NCBI RefSeq assembly: GCF_002150685.1
Contig: NZ_MSSW01000087.1
Span: forward strand, 1-35,500
Length of the DNA stretch: 35,500 nt
Direction of reading: 5' to 3'
From: Algoriphagus antarcticus
Lineage (GTDB): Bacteria; Bacteroidota; Bacteroidia; Cytophagales; Cyclobacteriaceae
Shown: positions 8,057 through 14,909 of the stretch, piece after piece
Numbering within the stretch: position 1 is the first letter of the stretch
Layout of the letters: each line of letters opens with the position of its first letter
The notes under the pieces: generated by a model
What the model saw: the letters and a program-made list of their open reading frames with translations, nothing else
Database searches by the model: none
What the model was told of the DNA's origin: nothing
Program-made: the position numbers and the translations under genes

Positions 8057-10047
8057 TGAATCTTTTAAACGACTGGGTTCCTGAAAGTTTGCTATATGCA
8101 ATGGGCTGGACGCTCGTGCATTCACTTTGGCAACTCGTAATTATTGGCGCTGGCCTTTGGGTTCTTTTGAAAGTATTTAGAAATCACAGTCCTGCTTTCA
8201 AATACAATTTGGGATTGGCAGCTTTGTGTCTTACAGTACTGGCAGCATTTGGCACCTTTATTTATGAGGTTTCCAACTTTACTCCTACTCCTTTATTAGA
8301 AAGAATGAATTTGGCATTTATGCCGACTACAACTCTAGAAGCATCTTCAGCAGTTGGGTTGGAAGCTATTATTTCTATGTCAATCAATTGGATTGAACTG
8401 CAATTGCCACTGTTGGTGAATTTCTGGTTTGTAGGTGCAATGCTCTTTCTTTTCCGCTTAGTGAATAGTCTCTCGGAAGTCAGAATGCTAAGAAAATCAT
8501 CCTCAGATCCTCAGGATTCTCAGTTGGAGCAAATGCTGCATCGTCTAATGGGAAAAATGAATGTTTCCAAAAACGTGGAGCTTCGACTTACTTCCCACTG
8601 TATATCACCAATCACTTTCGGATTTCTCAAACCTATAATACTTATTCCAGCAGGGCTTATTTTGCAGCTTACTGCAGTCCAGTTGGAAGCGATCATCGCG
8701 CATGAACTGGCCCATGTGAAGCGTAACGATTACCTCGAAAATCTATTTCAGTCAGCAATAGAAGTGCTTTTCTTCTACCATCCTTGCTATTGGTGGATGA
8801 ATCAGACTGTGAAAGAATTGAGAGAAAATGCTGCCGATGATGTAGCAGTAAAAGTAGGAATTGTGCCAAAAGAGCTTGCACACGGTCTGGCGAAAGTGCT
8901 GAACCATGCGAAGCAAAATCCTCCGGAACTTGCTTTGGCAGCAGGAAAAAGAAGGAATCCCACCCTTCAAAGAATCAAAAGAATATTGGGCCATCCAGCT
9001 CAGACTTATCCACAAAACCCTATTATTTCTATCCCAATGTTACTATCTCTCTTATTGAGTGCAGGCCTTATGGCAACTGCACAGCAGGACGTTGCTGTCT
9101 CTGTAGAAAAAACAAAACCGATATCGGTGAATTTGAATGCCGATGTAAATCCAGTTGAGAAAGTTGAGGAGATTGCAAATGTTAATCTGATGATCAATTC
9201 TAATGTCGATGTTTTTGTTGATACGCTTATTTCCAAAGGCGATACGGTTATTATAAGAAATAACATCAAAGGATCTTTTGTTTACAAACTTAATGGTGAC
9301 ACGCTGCTTTTGGAAAATATGCCAGAATTAGTGCTTGCACCTATGCCGCCATTTCCTGCCGGGATGATAGCTCCGGTAATGGATTTTGCCATGGCTCCTG
9401 TTCCGCCAATGGGGTTCGGTATGGCTCCGATTCCCGGATTTGACATGGGCTCTATGCCAGCGATGGACTTTGATATGGGCAGTATGCCTGTCATGGATTT
9501 CATGGTTTCTCCTCCCGTTTTCGTATTTGACACAAGTTCTTTTTCTCTAAAAGACACGGTCAATATGACCAAATCCGAGAAGGAAAAATGGGTAAAAGAC
9601 GTGGAGAAAAGTGCCACTGAGTTTGCTGAAAAAATGGAGGACTGGGAGAAAAGCATGAAGCCTAAAATGGATGCTTACGAGGAAAAAATGGCTCAATGGC
9701 AAAAAGCTTATGAGCCAAAAATGGAGGGATTTGAAGAGAAAATGAAGATTTGGCAAAAGGAAATGGAGCCAAAAATGAAGGAGTTCGAGATGAAAATGGA
9801 AGCTTGGCAAGAAACTCAAGGGCCTAAAATGAAGGAATTTGAAGCCAAAATAGAAGCATGGCAAGATGCAAATGAGCCTAAAATGAAGGAGTTTCAAGAG
9901 AAGATGAAAGATTGGGAGAAAGAGATGCAACCAAAGATCGAAGAGTATCAGCGTAAAATGGAAGTTTGGCAAAAAGAGAATGCAGCCACAATCCAGGAAT
10001 ACCAGAAAAAACTTGAAGAAGCACTAAAGAAAAAAGACGATAACTGA
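8056..10047 (+). CDS. M56 family metallopeptidase (BlaR1-type) with C-terminal 18-residue repeats
   Basis: A 663-residue membrane protein. The N-terminal half carries several transmembrane segments (for example about 15-40, 45-70 and 115-140) and the cytoplasmic zinc protease domain with the HELAH motif in AIIAHELAHVKRND (about residues 213-226) and a downstream ELRENAADD glutamate. A further membrane segment lies at about 325-345 (IPMLLSLLLSAGLMATAQ). The rest should be extracytoplasmic: a Met/Pro/Gly-rich tract (about 428-495) and then seven 18-residue tandem repeats (526-651). The penicillin-binding sensor domain of true BlaR1 is absent, so beta-lactam sensing is not indicated. It probably inactivates the repressor encoded by the gene overlapping its start in response to an unknown envelope signal. 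Confidence 0.88.
   Translation: MNLLNDWVPESLLYAMGWTLVHSLWQLVIIGAGLWVLLKVFRNHSPAFKYNLGLAALCLTVLAAFGTFIYEVSNFTPTPLLERMNLAFMPTTTLEASSAVGLEAIISMSINWIELQLPLLVNFWFVGAMLFLFRLVNSLSEVRMLRKSSSDPQDSQLEQMLHRLMGKMNVSKNVELRLTSHCISPITFGFLKPIILIPAGLILQLTAVQLEAIIAHELAHVKRNDYLENLFQSAIEVLFFYHPCYWWMNQTVKELRENAADDVAVKVGIVPKELAHGLAKVLNHAKQNPPELALAAGKRRNPTLQRIKRILGHPAQTYPQNPIISIPMLLSLLLSAGLMATAQQDVAVSVEKTKPISVNLNADVNPVEKVEEIANVNLMINSNVDVFVDTLISKGDTVIIRNNIKGSFVYKLNGDTLLLENMPELVLAPMPPFPAGMIAPVMDFAMAPVPPMGFGMAPIPGFDMGSMPAMDFDMGSMPVMDFMVSPPVFVFDTSSFSLKDTVNMTKSEKEKWVKDVEKSATEFAEKMEDWEKSMKPKMDAYEEKMAQWQKAYEPKMEGFEEKMKIWQKEMEPKMKEFEMKMEAWQETQGPKMKEFEAKIEAWQDANEPKMKEFQEKMKDWEKEMQPKIEEYQRKMEVWQKENAATIQEYQKKLEEALKKKDDN
9631..10008 (+). 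repeat. Seven 54-bp tandem repeats coding for 18-residue units
   Basis: Residues 526-651 of the M56 protein divide exactly into seven units of 18 with pattern K-M-x-x-W-x-K-x-x-x-P-K-M-x-x-[FY]-x-x. The seventh has lost the PK motif. At the DNA level the 54-bp units are diverged, so the protein pattern, not a recent duplication, is conserved. The high Lys/Glu content with regular Trp/Phe/Tyr suggests long helices or a coiled coil in the periplasm. Confidence 0.85.
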
Positions 10048-10109
10048 TAGAGCTCTGTTTCTTTCAGAACTTCCTGAAAAAGATAATTGTGTGTTAAAAA
10101 CTGAAAAGG

Positions 10110-10139
10110 ACTCGCTAGATATTGGCGGGTTTTTTTTTG
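10110..10139 (+). terminator. Rho-independent terminator after the M56 gene
   Basis: ACTCGC (10110-10115) pairs with GCGGGT (10125-10130, one G-T pair) around a 9-base loop and runs into nine T residues. It ends the blaI-M56 operon, 63 bases after the stop. Confidence 0.65.
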
Positions 10140-10371
10140 TAAAATTTTTGGGTTTTCAACGGTACAGCTTGTATCATTTCTGGGGTATAAAGTCCAATCA
10201 TAAGTGAGACAATTTTTATAATTGATGGTTATATCAATTTTAGGAATACTAGTGTTTTGCTTCGTTAGGTCACCTGTATTCCTATAGAAAGCGAGAAATG
10301 AAAACTTAACTTCCGATGTGGTGATACTTTTTTTTCGAAAGTGATTAATATAGCAGGCTCGAAAAACACGC

Positions 10372-11598
10372 ATGCCTTCCAAACCTAACCGCGCCTTAAT
10401 TTTCATCTTCATCACTATCCTGGTAGATGTGATAGGACTGGGAGTGATTATCCCTGTGGTTCCCAGTCTGATCGAGGAGCTCACAGGTGAAGGACTAAGT
10501 GAAGCTTCTCGCTATGGAGGATGGTTGATTTTTTCATTTGCAGCTATGCAGTTTCTATTTTCTCCGATAATGGGTGGCTTGTCGGATCGATTCGGAAGAC
10601 GTCCTGTTTTACTGTTTTCCTTATTTGGATTAGGGATAGATTACATCTTTCATGCTTTAGCTCCAACGTTGTTCTGGCTATTTGTAGGAAGATTGATTGC
10701 AGGAATGTTTGGGGCTAGCTTCACTACCGCTACGGCTTATATCGCAGATATCAGCACGCCGGAGAAGCGGTCCCAAAATTTTGGACTGATTGGAGCTGCT
10801 TTCGGTCTGGGATTTATTATAGGCCCGGTTATCGGCGGGTTGGCAGGAGCAGAATTTGGCCCTAGAGCACCTTTTATTGTTGCAGCGGCACTTTCCCTTT
10901 TGAATGTGACCTATGGTTTTTTTGTTTTGCCCGAGTCTTTGGATAAGGACAAAAGAAGACCTTTTGAATGGAAAAGAGCAAACCCCATTGGTTCTCTGAT
11001 GCGGCTTAAAAAATACCCGGTGATTTCAGGATTGGTAATTTCCATGGTGTTGATTTACTTGGCTGGTCACGCAGTACAGAGCAATTGGGCTTATTTCACC
11101 ATGTTCAAGTTTGAATGGGATGAAGCGATGGTTGGCTACTCTTTGGGTGTGGTAGGTTTATTGGTTGCATCAGTTCAAGGAGGATTGATTCGGGTGGTCA
11201 TACCAAAAATTGGTCAGGCCAACTCAGTGTATGTAGGTATTGCGCTTCAGGCTATTGGCTTATTTTGCTTCGGCATTGCTTCGGCAGGGTGGATGCTTTT
11301 TATCTTCCTGATCCCTTATTGCTTAGGTGGAATCTCTGCGCCGGCCTTGCAGGGAATTATATCTAGCCAAGTTCCGGATAGTGAGCAAGGTGAGCTTCAA
11401 GGTGCGTTGACAAGCTTGCTAAGTTTGACAGCTATCGTGGGTCCGGTGATGATGAATAGTTTGTTTTCATATTTTACGTCCGAGGAAGCGCCTATTTATC
11501 TTCCGGGAGCAGCTTTTTACTTAGCGTCAATATTGATGACTTTCAGTTTGTTTTTTGCTTACAAAGTGCTTTCTACCCGATTAGCTAAAACTCTTTGA
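10372..11598 (+). CDS. MFS transporter, TCR/Tet-like family
   Basis: A 408-residue drug:proton antiporter-type permease of the inner membrane with twelve predicted membrane segments. The first helix has the TetA-like LVDVIGLGVIIPVVPSLI (residues 17-34). Motif A follows in the loop between helices 2 and 3 (GGLSDRFGRRP, about 67-77). A motif-C-like glycine-rich helix 5 (GAAFGLGFIIGPVIGG) and a central cytoplasmic loop with an LPESLDKDKRRPFEW segment are also present. This is the class annotated as TCR/Tet MFS transporter; many chromosomal members do not confer tetracycline resistance, and nothing here (no tetR, no mobile element) suggests an acquired resistance gene. It appears to be monocistronic, with 324 bp separating it from the upstream peptidase gene. 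Confidence 0.88.
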   Translation: MPSKPNRALIFIFITILVDVIGLGVIIPVVPSLIEELTGEGLSEASRYGGWLIFSFAAMQFLFSPIMGGLSDRFGRRPVLLFSLFGLGIDYIFHALAPTLFWLFVGRLIAGMFGASFTTATAYIADISTPEKRSQNFGLIGAAFGLGFIIGPVIGGLAGAEFGPRAPFIVAAALSLLNVTYGFFVLPESLDKDKRRPFEWKRANPIGSLMRLKKYPVISGLVISMVLIYLAGHAVQSNWAYFTMFKFEWDEAMVGYSLGVVGLLVASVQGGLIRVVIPKIGQANSVYVGIALQAIGLFCFGIASAGWMLFIFLIPYCLGGISAPALQGIISSQVPDSEQGELQGALTSLLSLTAIVGPVMMNSLFSYFTSEEAPIYLPGAAFYLASILMTFSLFFAYKVLSTRLAKTL

Positions 11599-11754
11599 TT
11601 ATTCTGGACTCAATGCTATCAAATTCTCTAGTGTATTTGCATCAGCTGTTTTCTTGTCTAGGCACCAACCCAAGATCATTGTAAATCTAACAGCCACGCC
11701 ATTTTCATGAAGATTGGAACAAATAATTTCTTCAATCGCCAGTTCTATTCGCAT
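11599..11754 (-). CDS. Possible small protein of 51 residues or decayed gene fragment
   Basis: On the minus strand an ATG at 11752-11754 opens a 51-codon frame ending in TAA at 11599-11601, directly against the MFS stop on the other strand. The peptide (start MRIELAIEEIICSNLHENG, end NTLENLIALSPE) has a balanced, soluble-protein composition unlike the low-complexity shadows nearby. No homologue is recognised, no ribosome site or promoter stands out, and the frame upstream is closed by a stop. It could equally be the tail of a broken gene. Confidence 0.25.
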   Translation of the reverse strand: MRIELAIEEIICSNLHENGVAVRFTMILGWCLDKKTADANTLENLIALSPE

Positions 11755-12395
11755 CTGTGATATGCCCGGATAGGTTATTTGTCAAATTTAATTCTGTTGC
11801 TTGGAAGAGGCTCATTCCATCCTATTCTCTGAAGATTGATTTCTCCCAGCCGCTGTTGGAAAATGGAAAAATTGCCAGGATGAGTCTTTTATTTCTTGTG
11901 TATTAACCTTGCAAGAAGAGGATGGCCGGAATTTTTATACGCTTTCTTCTCCGGCTACTATGGATCAATTTGGATCTGGGCTATCGGATAGAAAATTTCT
12001 TTAGGATAGAATTCCAAATGTTCTGATCTGGCTATTGACAGGCCTTTGATCAACTGCTAAAAGTTGGTTGCAACGATTATTTTATATAATCAGCGTAGGA
12101 TTCTTAATAAGCGAAAATCAAATTCATAACAGGACAACTAGGAAAAAGTCTATAAATAATAGAATGGATATCAGGTCAATTCCCTATATGTTTTTTGATT
12201 GGGAGTGAGAACAGCCTCACTAGTTGAATTTGATTCCCCGATTTGACGACAAATGCGGTAGTGTTTGATTTAGGGAAATATCAAGAATACCCTTTAATTG
12301 TGGTGCAATCGTGTTTTTTTGATCCAAATAGTCATGGCATTACATGTGCTTCCCAGCTAAGTAAGAAAATAACTTTTAACCAAAACAAAACTATT
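11755..12395. other. Gene-poor spacer with decayed-looking plus-strand coding fragments
   Basis: Two plus-strand frames without start codons have protein-like composition. About 11727-11905 includes KFNSVAWKRLIPSYSLKIDF. About 11858-12003, in another frame, includes TLQEEDGRNFYTLSSPATMD and stops at TAG. They overlap and could be two halves of one frameshifted gene. The remaining bases up to the CsbD gene show nothing recognisable. Confidence 0.3.
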
Positions 12396-12587
12396 ATGAG
12401 CGCATTTGAAGATAAAGTAAAAGGAAACTGGAACGAAATCAAAGGTAAACTGAAGCAGCAATATGGCGATTTGACTGACGACGACTTAATGTATGACGAA
12501 GGAAAAGCAGATGAGATGTTAGGTAAAATCCAGAAAAAAACAGGGAAATCTAAAGAAGAAGTTAAGTCTTTTATCGACGGCTTATAA
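12396..12587 (+). CDS. CsbD family stress protein
   Basis: A 63-residue hydrophilic protein of the CsbD family. It begins MSAFEDKVKGNWNEIKGKLK and continues with QQYGDLTDDDLMYDEGKADE, MLGKIQKKTGKSKEEV, the classic pattern of two amphipathic helices around an LTDDDL turn. The frame can be read upstream to a start at 12243, but homology begins at the ATG at 12396, which is preferred. CsbD-like proteins are usually induced by general or envelope stress; their biochemical role is unknown. The gene stands alone and ends in a strong terminator. Confidence 0.92.
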   Translation: MSAFEDKVKGNWNEIKGKLKQQYGDLTDDDLMYDEGKADEMLGKIQKKTGKSKEEVKSFIDGL

Positions 12588-12608
12588 TTGTAAGCAACTC
12601 TATAAGTG

Positions 12609-12640
12609 AAAGCGTTCTCAGGTTGAGAACGCTTTTTTTA
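12609..12640 (+). terminator. Strong rho-independent terminator after csbD-like gene
   Basis: AAAGCGTTCTCA (12609-12620) and TGAGAACGCTTT (12624-12635) form a perfect 12-bp stem with a 3-base loop, followed by further T residues to 12639. The A-rich 5' arm could allow weak activity in the opposite direction. Confidence 0.92.
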
Positions 12641-13080
12641 TTTCTTTGAACTACTAGCACAACGGTTTGCTACAATTGCGTATTTAAAAAGGATTCTTCT
12701 ATGTACTGAGAATGAAAGACCATTACTGCATAATCTACATATACTTGGCTCATACTAGTGTTTATTTTCAGTTACAAGAATTTCAATTCTTGAATAAATT
12801 AATAAAACATACTTTTTGTTTAACGGCCTGTGGGATTTCTCCCCAGTTCAGGGTGGACTCATTTGTCTTGTAGTGGGAATTGCCGCACTTTTCTTTTGAA
12901 GCTCATCAATCTATCGGCATCATATTTTTTTCAGGCATAAAAAAACCTTCAATATACTCTGTTTTGCCCCATTTTGGGGAAACTCTAACCTCTTTCTAAT
13001 CAATACTATACATCTAAAAAAATCGGTGATTTTTTCAATTAAATATTGGGATGCCATAAAGATTTGTCTACTTTTAAGTG

Positions 13081-13120
13081 AAAGTGGGAATTTGTGGAGG
13101 AAAGTGGTAGAAAGTGAAAG
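13081..13120 (+). promoter_or_regulatory. MraZ-type boxes: four GTG-containing direct repeats, 10-bp period
   Basis: GTGG occurs at 13084, 13094 and 13104 and GTGA at 13114, exactly 10 bp apart. Three of them are preceded by AAA (13081, 13101, 13111) and one by TTT (13091). MraZ is known to bind direct TGGG-type repeats with 10-bp spacing in E. coli and AAAGTG repeats in mollicutes, located ahead of mraZ. The position 60-100 bp upstream of mraZ, overlapping the expected -33 region, supports autoregulation of the dcw operon. Confidence 0.85.
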
Positions 13121-13129
13121 TCATTTTGT

Positions 13130-13137
13130 TACTTTTG
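13130..13137 (+). promoter_or_regulatory. Probable -7 element of the dcw promoter
   Basis: TACTTTTG matches the Bacteroidota -7 consensus TAnnTTTG. No TTTG lies 19-21 bases upstream; that space is occupied by the MraZ boxes, so the promoter may be weak or factor-dependent. Confidence 0.5.
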
Positions 13138-13178
13138 TCTTTAGCACAAACCCAATATTCTAAGGAGTTCAAGAATTT

Positions 13179-13613
13179 ATGTTCAACAGTCAATACGATT
13201 GCAAGCTAGATCCGAAAGGGCGTCTGGTTTTGCCGGCCAAGATCAAGGCGGCAATACCAGAGGCTAACGGGACTGTGCTTATGCTCCGTATGGCTGAAGA
13301 TAGGTGCTTGGCTCTTTATACCATAGTAGAATATAAAAAACTGGAGAATCAGATTAAGTCTCTGAACATCAATAATGCTGAGCAGCGATTGTTGCAGAGG
13401 TCTTTTTTCAATTCAGTAACTGAGGTAGAGCTGGACAGTGCAGGTAGGTTGTTGATACCAAAGCATTTTCAAATCTATGCTGGGCTAGAGAAAGAACTAA
13501 TGGTGGCAGGCAACGGGTCTCGAATAGAAATCTGGAATACTGAAAACTACCTGAAAAATATTATCAAGGATCCGGCGGACTTGTCCAGCCTGATGGAAAA
13601 GCATCTTTCTTAA
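13179..13613 (+). CDS. mraZ: MraZ, division/cell wall cluster transcriptional regulator
   Basis: A 144-residue DNA-binding regulator with two AbrB/SpoVT-like half-domains. The first half shows the DPKGRLVLPAKIK motif (residues 11-23) and the second DSAGRLLIPKHFQ (about 86-98); both carry the GR-L-x-[IL]-P signature. MraZ forms a ring-shaped oligomer that binds the direct repeats upstream. An unusually clear ribosome site, AAGGAG (13162-13167), precedes the ATG by 11 bases, notable because most genes here lack one. It is the first gene of the cluster, with rsmH 4 bases downstream. Confidence 0.95.
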   Translation: MFNSQYDCKLDPKGRLVLPAKIKAAIPEANGTVLMLRMAEDRCLALYTIVEYKKLENQIKSLNINNAEQRLLQRSFFNSVTEVELDSAGRLLIPKHFQIYAGLEKELMVAGNGSRIEIWNTENYLKNIIKDPADLSSLMEKHLS

Positions 13614-13617
13614 TCTC

Positions 13618-14529
13618 ATGACAGAGTCTAATTACCATATCCCAGTGATGCTAGCCAAATGCACTGAAGGCTTGTCTATTGATCCCAATGGGATTTATGT
13701 AGACCTGACTTTTGGTGGCGGAGGGCATTCCCGCGAGATTCTGAAGCATTTGGACAAGGGGCATTTGTATGCTTTTGATCAGGATGTGGATGCTGAGGCA
13801 AATATTCCTGCCAGTGACAACTTCACTTTCATAGCAGCCAATTTTCGGGATTTGAGAAGATACCTGAGACTACACGGTGTGAAGAAGGTGGATGGCATAT
13901 TGGCTGATTTGGGTATGTCTTCCCATCAGATCGATGAGCCAAGCCGAGGTTTTTCTACCAGATTCAGCGGTAGCCTGGATATGCGAATGAATCAGTCTGA
14001 TGAGATTTCTGCCAAAGAAGTATTGAATACCTACGACGAAGGAAGATTACATAAGATTCTCGGGATGTATGGTGAGGTGAAAAATGCGAAGACGTTGGCG
14101 CAAGCTATCGTTTCCGAGAGAACCTCTCAACCATTTGAGACTACCGAGGGATTTACCTCCTTTTTGAAAAGATATGCTCCGCGGGGCAAAGACTTTAAAT
14201 ATTACGCTCAGGTCTTCCAGGCTTTGAGGATAGAAGTAAACGATGAAATGGGTGCATTGGAGGAAATGCTGCTTGAGGCAGTAGATGTGCTTAAGCCTGA
14301 AGGCCGACTGGTAGTGATGAGCTATCATAGTTTGGAAGATCGTCTGGTGAAGAATCTGATGATCAAAGGCAAATTTCAAGGTGAGGTAGAAAAGGATTTC
14401 TACGGAAATCTGATCCGACCTCTAGAGCCTATCAGCAGAGGGGCTGTGGTGGCAGATGCGGCTGAAGTAGCATCCAATCCAAGAGCAAGAAGTGCAAAAC
14501 TCAGAATAGCGAAGAAGACAGAGGCATGA
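13618..14529 (+). CDS. rsmH: 16S rRNA (cytosine(1402)-N(4))-methyltransferase RsmH
   Basis: A 303-residue SAM-dependent methyltransferase (formerly MraW) that N4-methylates C1402 of 16S rRNA. The SAM-binding motif is DLTFGGGGHSREIL (about residues 29-42). The family motifs ILADLGMSSHQID (about 94-106), RGFSTRFSGSLDMRMN and VMSYHSLEDRLVK are all present, and it ends in the usual basic NPRARSAKLRIAKK segment. Length is normal. It begins 4 bases after mraZ, and its stop overlaps the next start (ATGA at 14526-14529), which indicates translational coupling. Confidence 0.96.
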   Translation: MTESNYHIPVMLAKCTEGLSIDPNGIYVDLTFGGGGHSREILKHLDKGHLYAFDQDVDAEANIPASDNFTFIAANFRDLRRYLRLHGVKKVDGILADLGMSSHQIDEPSRGFSTRFSGSLDMRMNQSDEISAKEVLNTYDEGRLHKILGMYGEVKNAKTLAQAIVSERTSQPFETTEGFTSFLKRYAPRGKDFKYYAQVFQALRIEVNDEMGALEEMLLEAVDVLKPEGRLVVMSYHSLEDRLVKNLMIKGKFQGEVEKDFYGNLIRPLEPISRGAVVADAAEVASNPRARSAKLRIAKKTEA

Positions 14530-14909
14530 CTAATAACACGTTCAGAAAGAAATTGAAGTCAGGCAACAGGCCAAAAGGCGGTCCTCGCAAATCCATCTTT
14601 AGCTGGATGGAAGAAAAGCTGGATATCACTGGGCTTTTGGGTGAAGGCGTGCCTGTCCAATTGGTTCCGCCGGTTGGGTTCGTGGCTTTACTGGCTTTGG
14701 TCTATATCTGGAGCAATCACCGCGCGGAGAACATGGTGCGAAAGATAGAAAAAGCCCAGCAAGAAGTAGAAGATCTTCGCGCTGATGTGACTACACTGGA
14801 AGCGGAATACATGCTCAGCAGCATGCAGTCAGAAGTAGCGAAGCGAGTAGCCGAGCAAGGAATATTTGAACTCAATCAACCACCGATAAAAATCGAGGTA
14901 GAAAAGTGA
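14526..14909 (+). CDS. ftsL: FtsL-like cell division protein
   Basis: A 127-residue single-pass membrane protein in the exact genomic place of ftsL, between rsmH and ftsI. A basic cytoplasmic tail (about 1-43) is followed by one membrane helix (about 45-63, ending ALVYIWSN) and a periplasmic coiled coil (about 66-100, MVRKIEKAQQEVEDLRADV). FtsL sequences are poorly conserved, so the call rests on topology and position. It should pair with FtsQ and activate FtsW-FtsI. The tail is longer than in E. coli FtsL. It overlaps rsmH by 4 bases and ftsI by 4 bases. Confidence 0.8.
   Translation: MTNNTFRKKLKSGNRPKGGPRKSIFSWMEEKLDITGLLGEGVPVQLVPPVGFVALLALVYIWSNHRAENMVRKIEKAQQEVEDLRADVTTLEAEYMLSSMQSEVAKRVAEQGIFELNQPPIKIEVEK

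Larger units (their letters stand above)
12641..13178. other. 538-bp leader region of the dcw cluster
   Basis: No gene is visible. It holds an interrupted palindrome CAAGAATT-TC-AATTCTTG (12775-12792), a small CCCC/GGGG hairpin (12967-12979), the MraZ-type boxes (13081-13120), a -7-like element and the mraZ ribosome site. The long untranslated stretch between the csbD terminator and the MraZ boxes is otherwise unexplained. Confidence 0.5.

Noticed and set aside
9547..9972. 141-residue minus-strand open frame over the M56 repeats
   Set aside because: It is a by-product of the 54-bp periodic coding repeat; the peptide is a repetitive Leu/Phe/His string.
9631..10008. CRISPR-like periodic repeats
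   Set aside because: The 54-bp period is within a reading frame, units are contiguous without spacers, and the pattern is conserved at protein level.
7685..10047. Beta-lactam resistance operon (blaI-blaR1)
   Set aside because: The M56 protein lacks the penicillin-binding sensor domain and no beta-lactamase or PBP2a-like gene is adjacent.
10372..11598. Acquired tetracycline resistance gene tetA
   Set aside because: No tetR, no mobile element, no compositional shift; chromosomal TCR/Tet-like MFS proteins are common and not diagnostic of resistance.
12243..12395. N-terminal extension of the CsbD protein
   Set aside because: The 51 extra codons have no CsbD homology, and the ATG at 12396 gives the standard family start.
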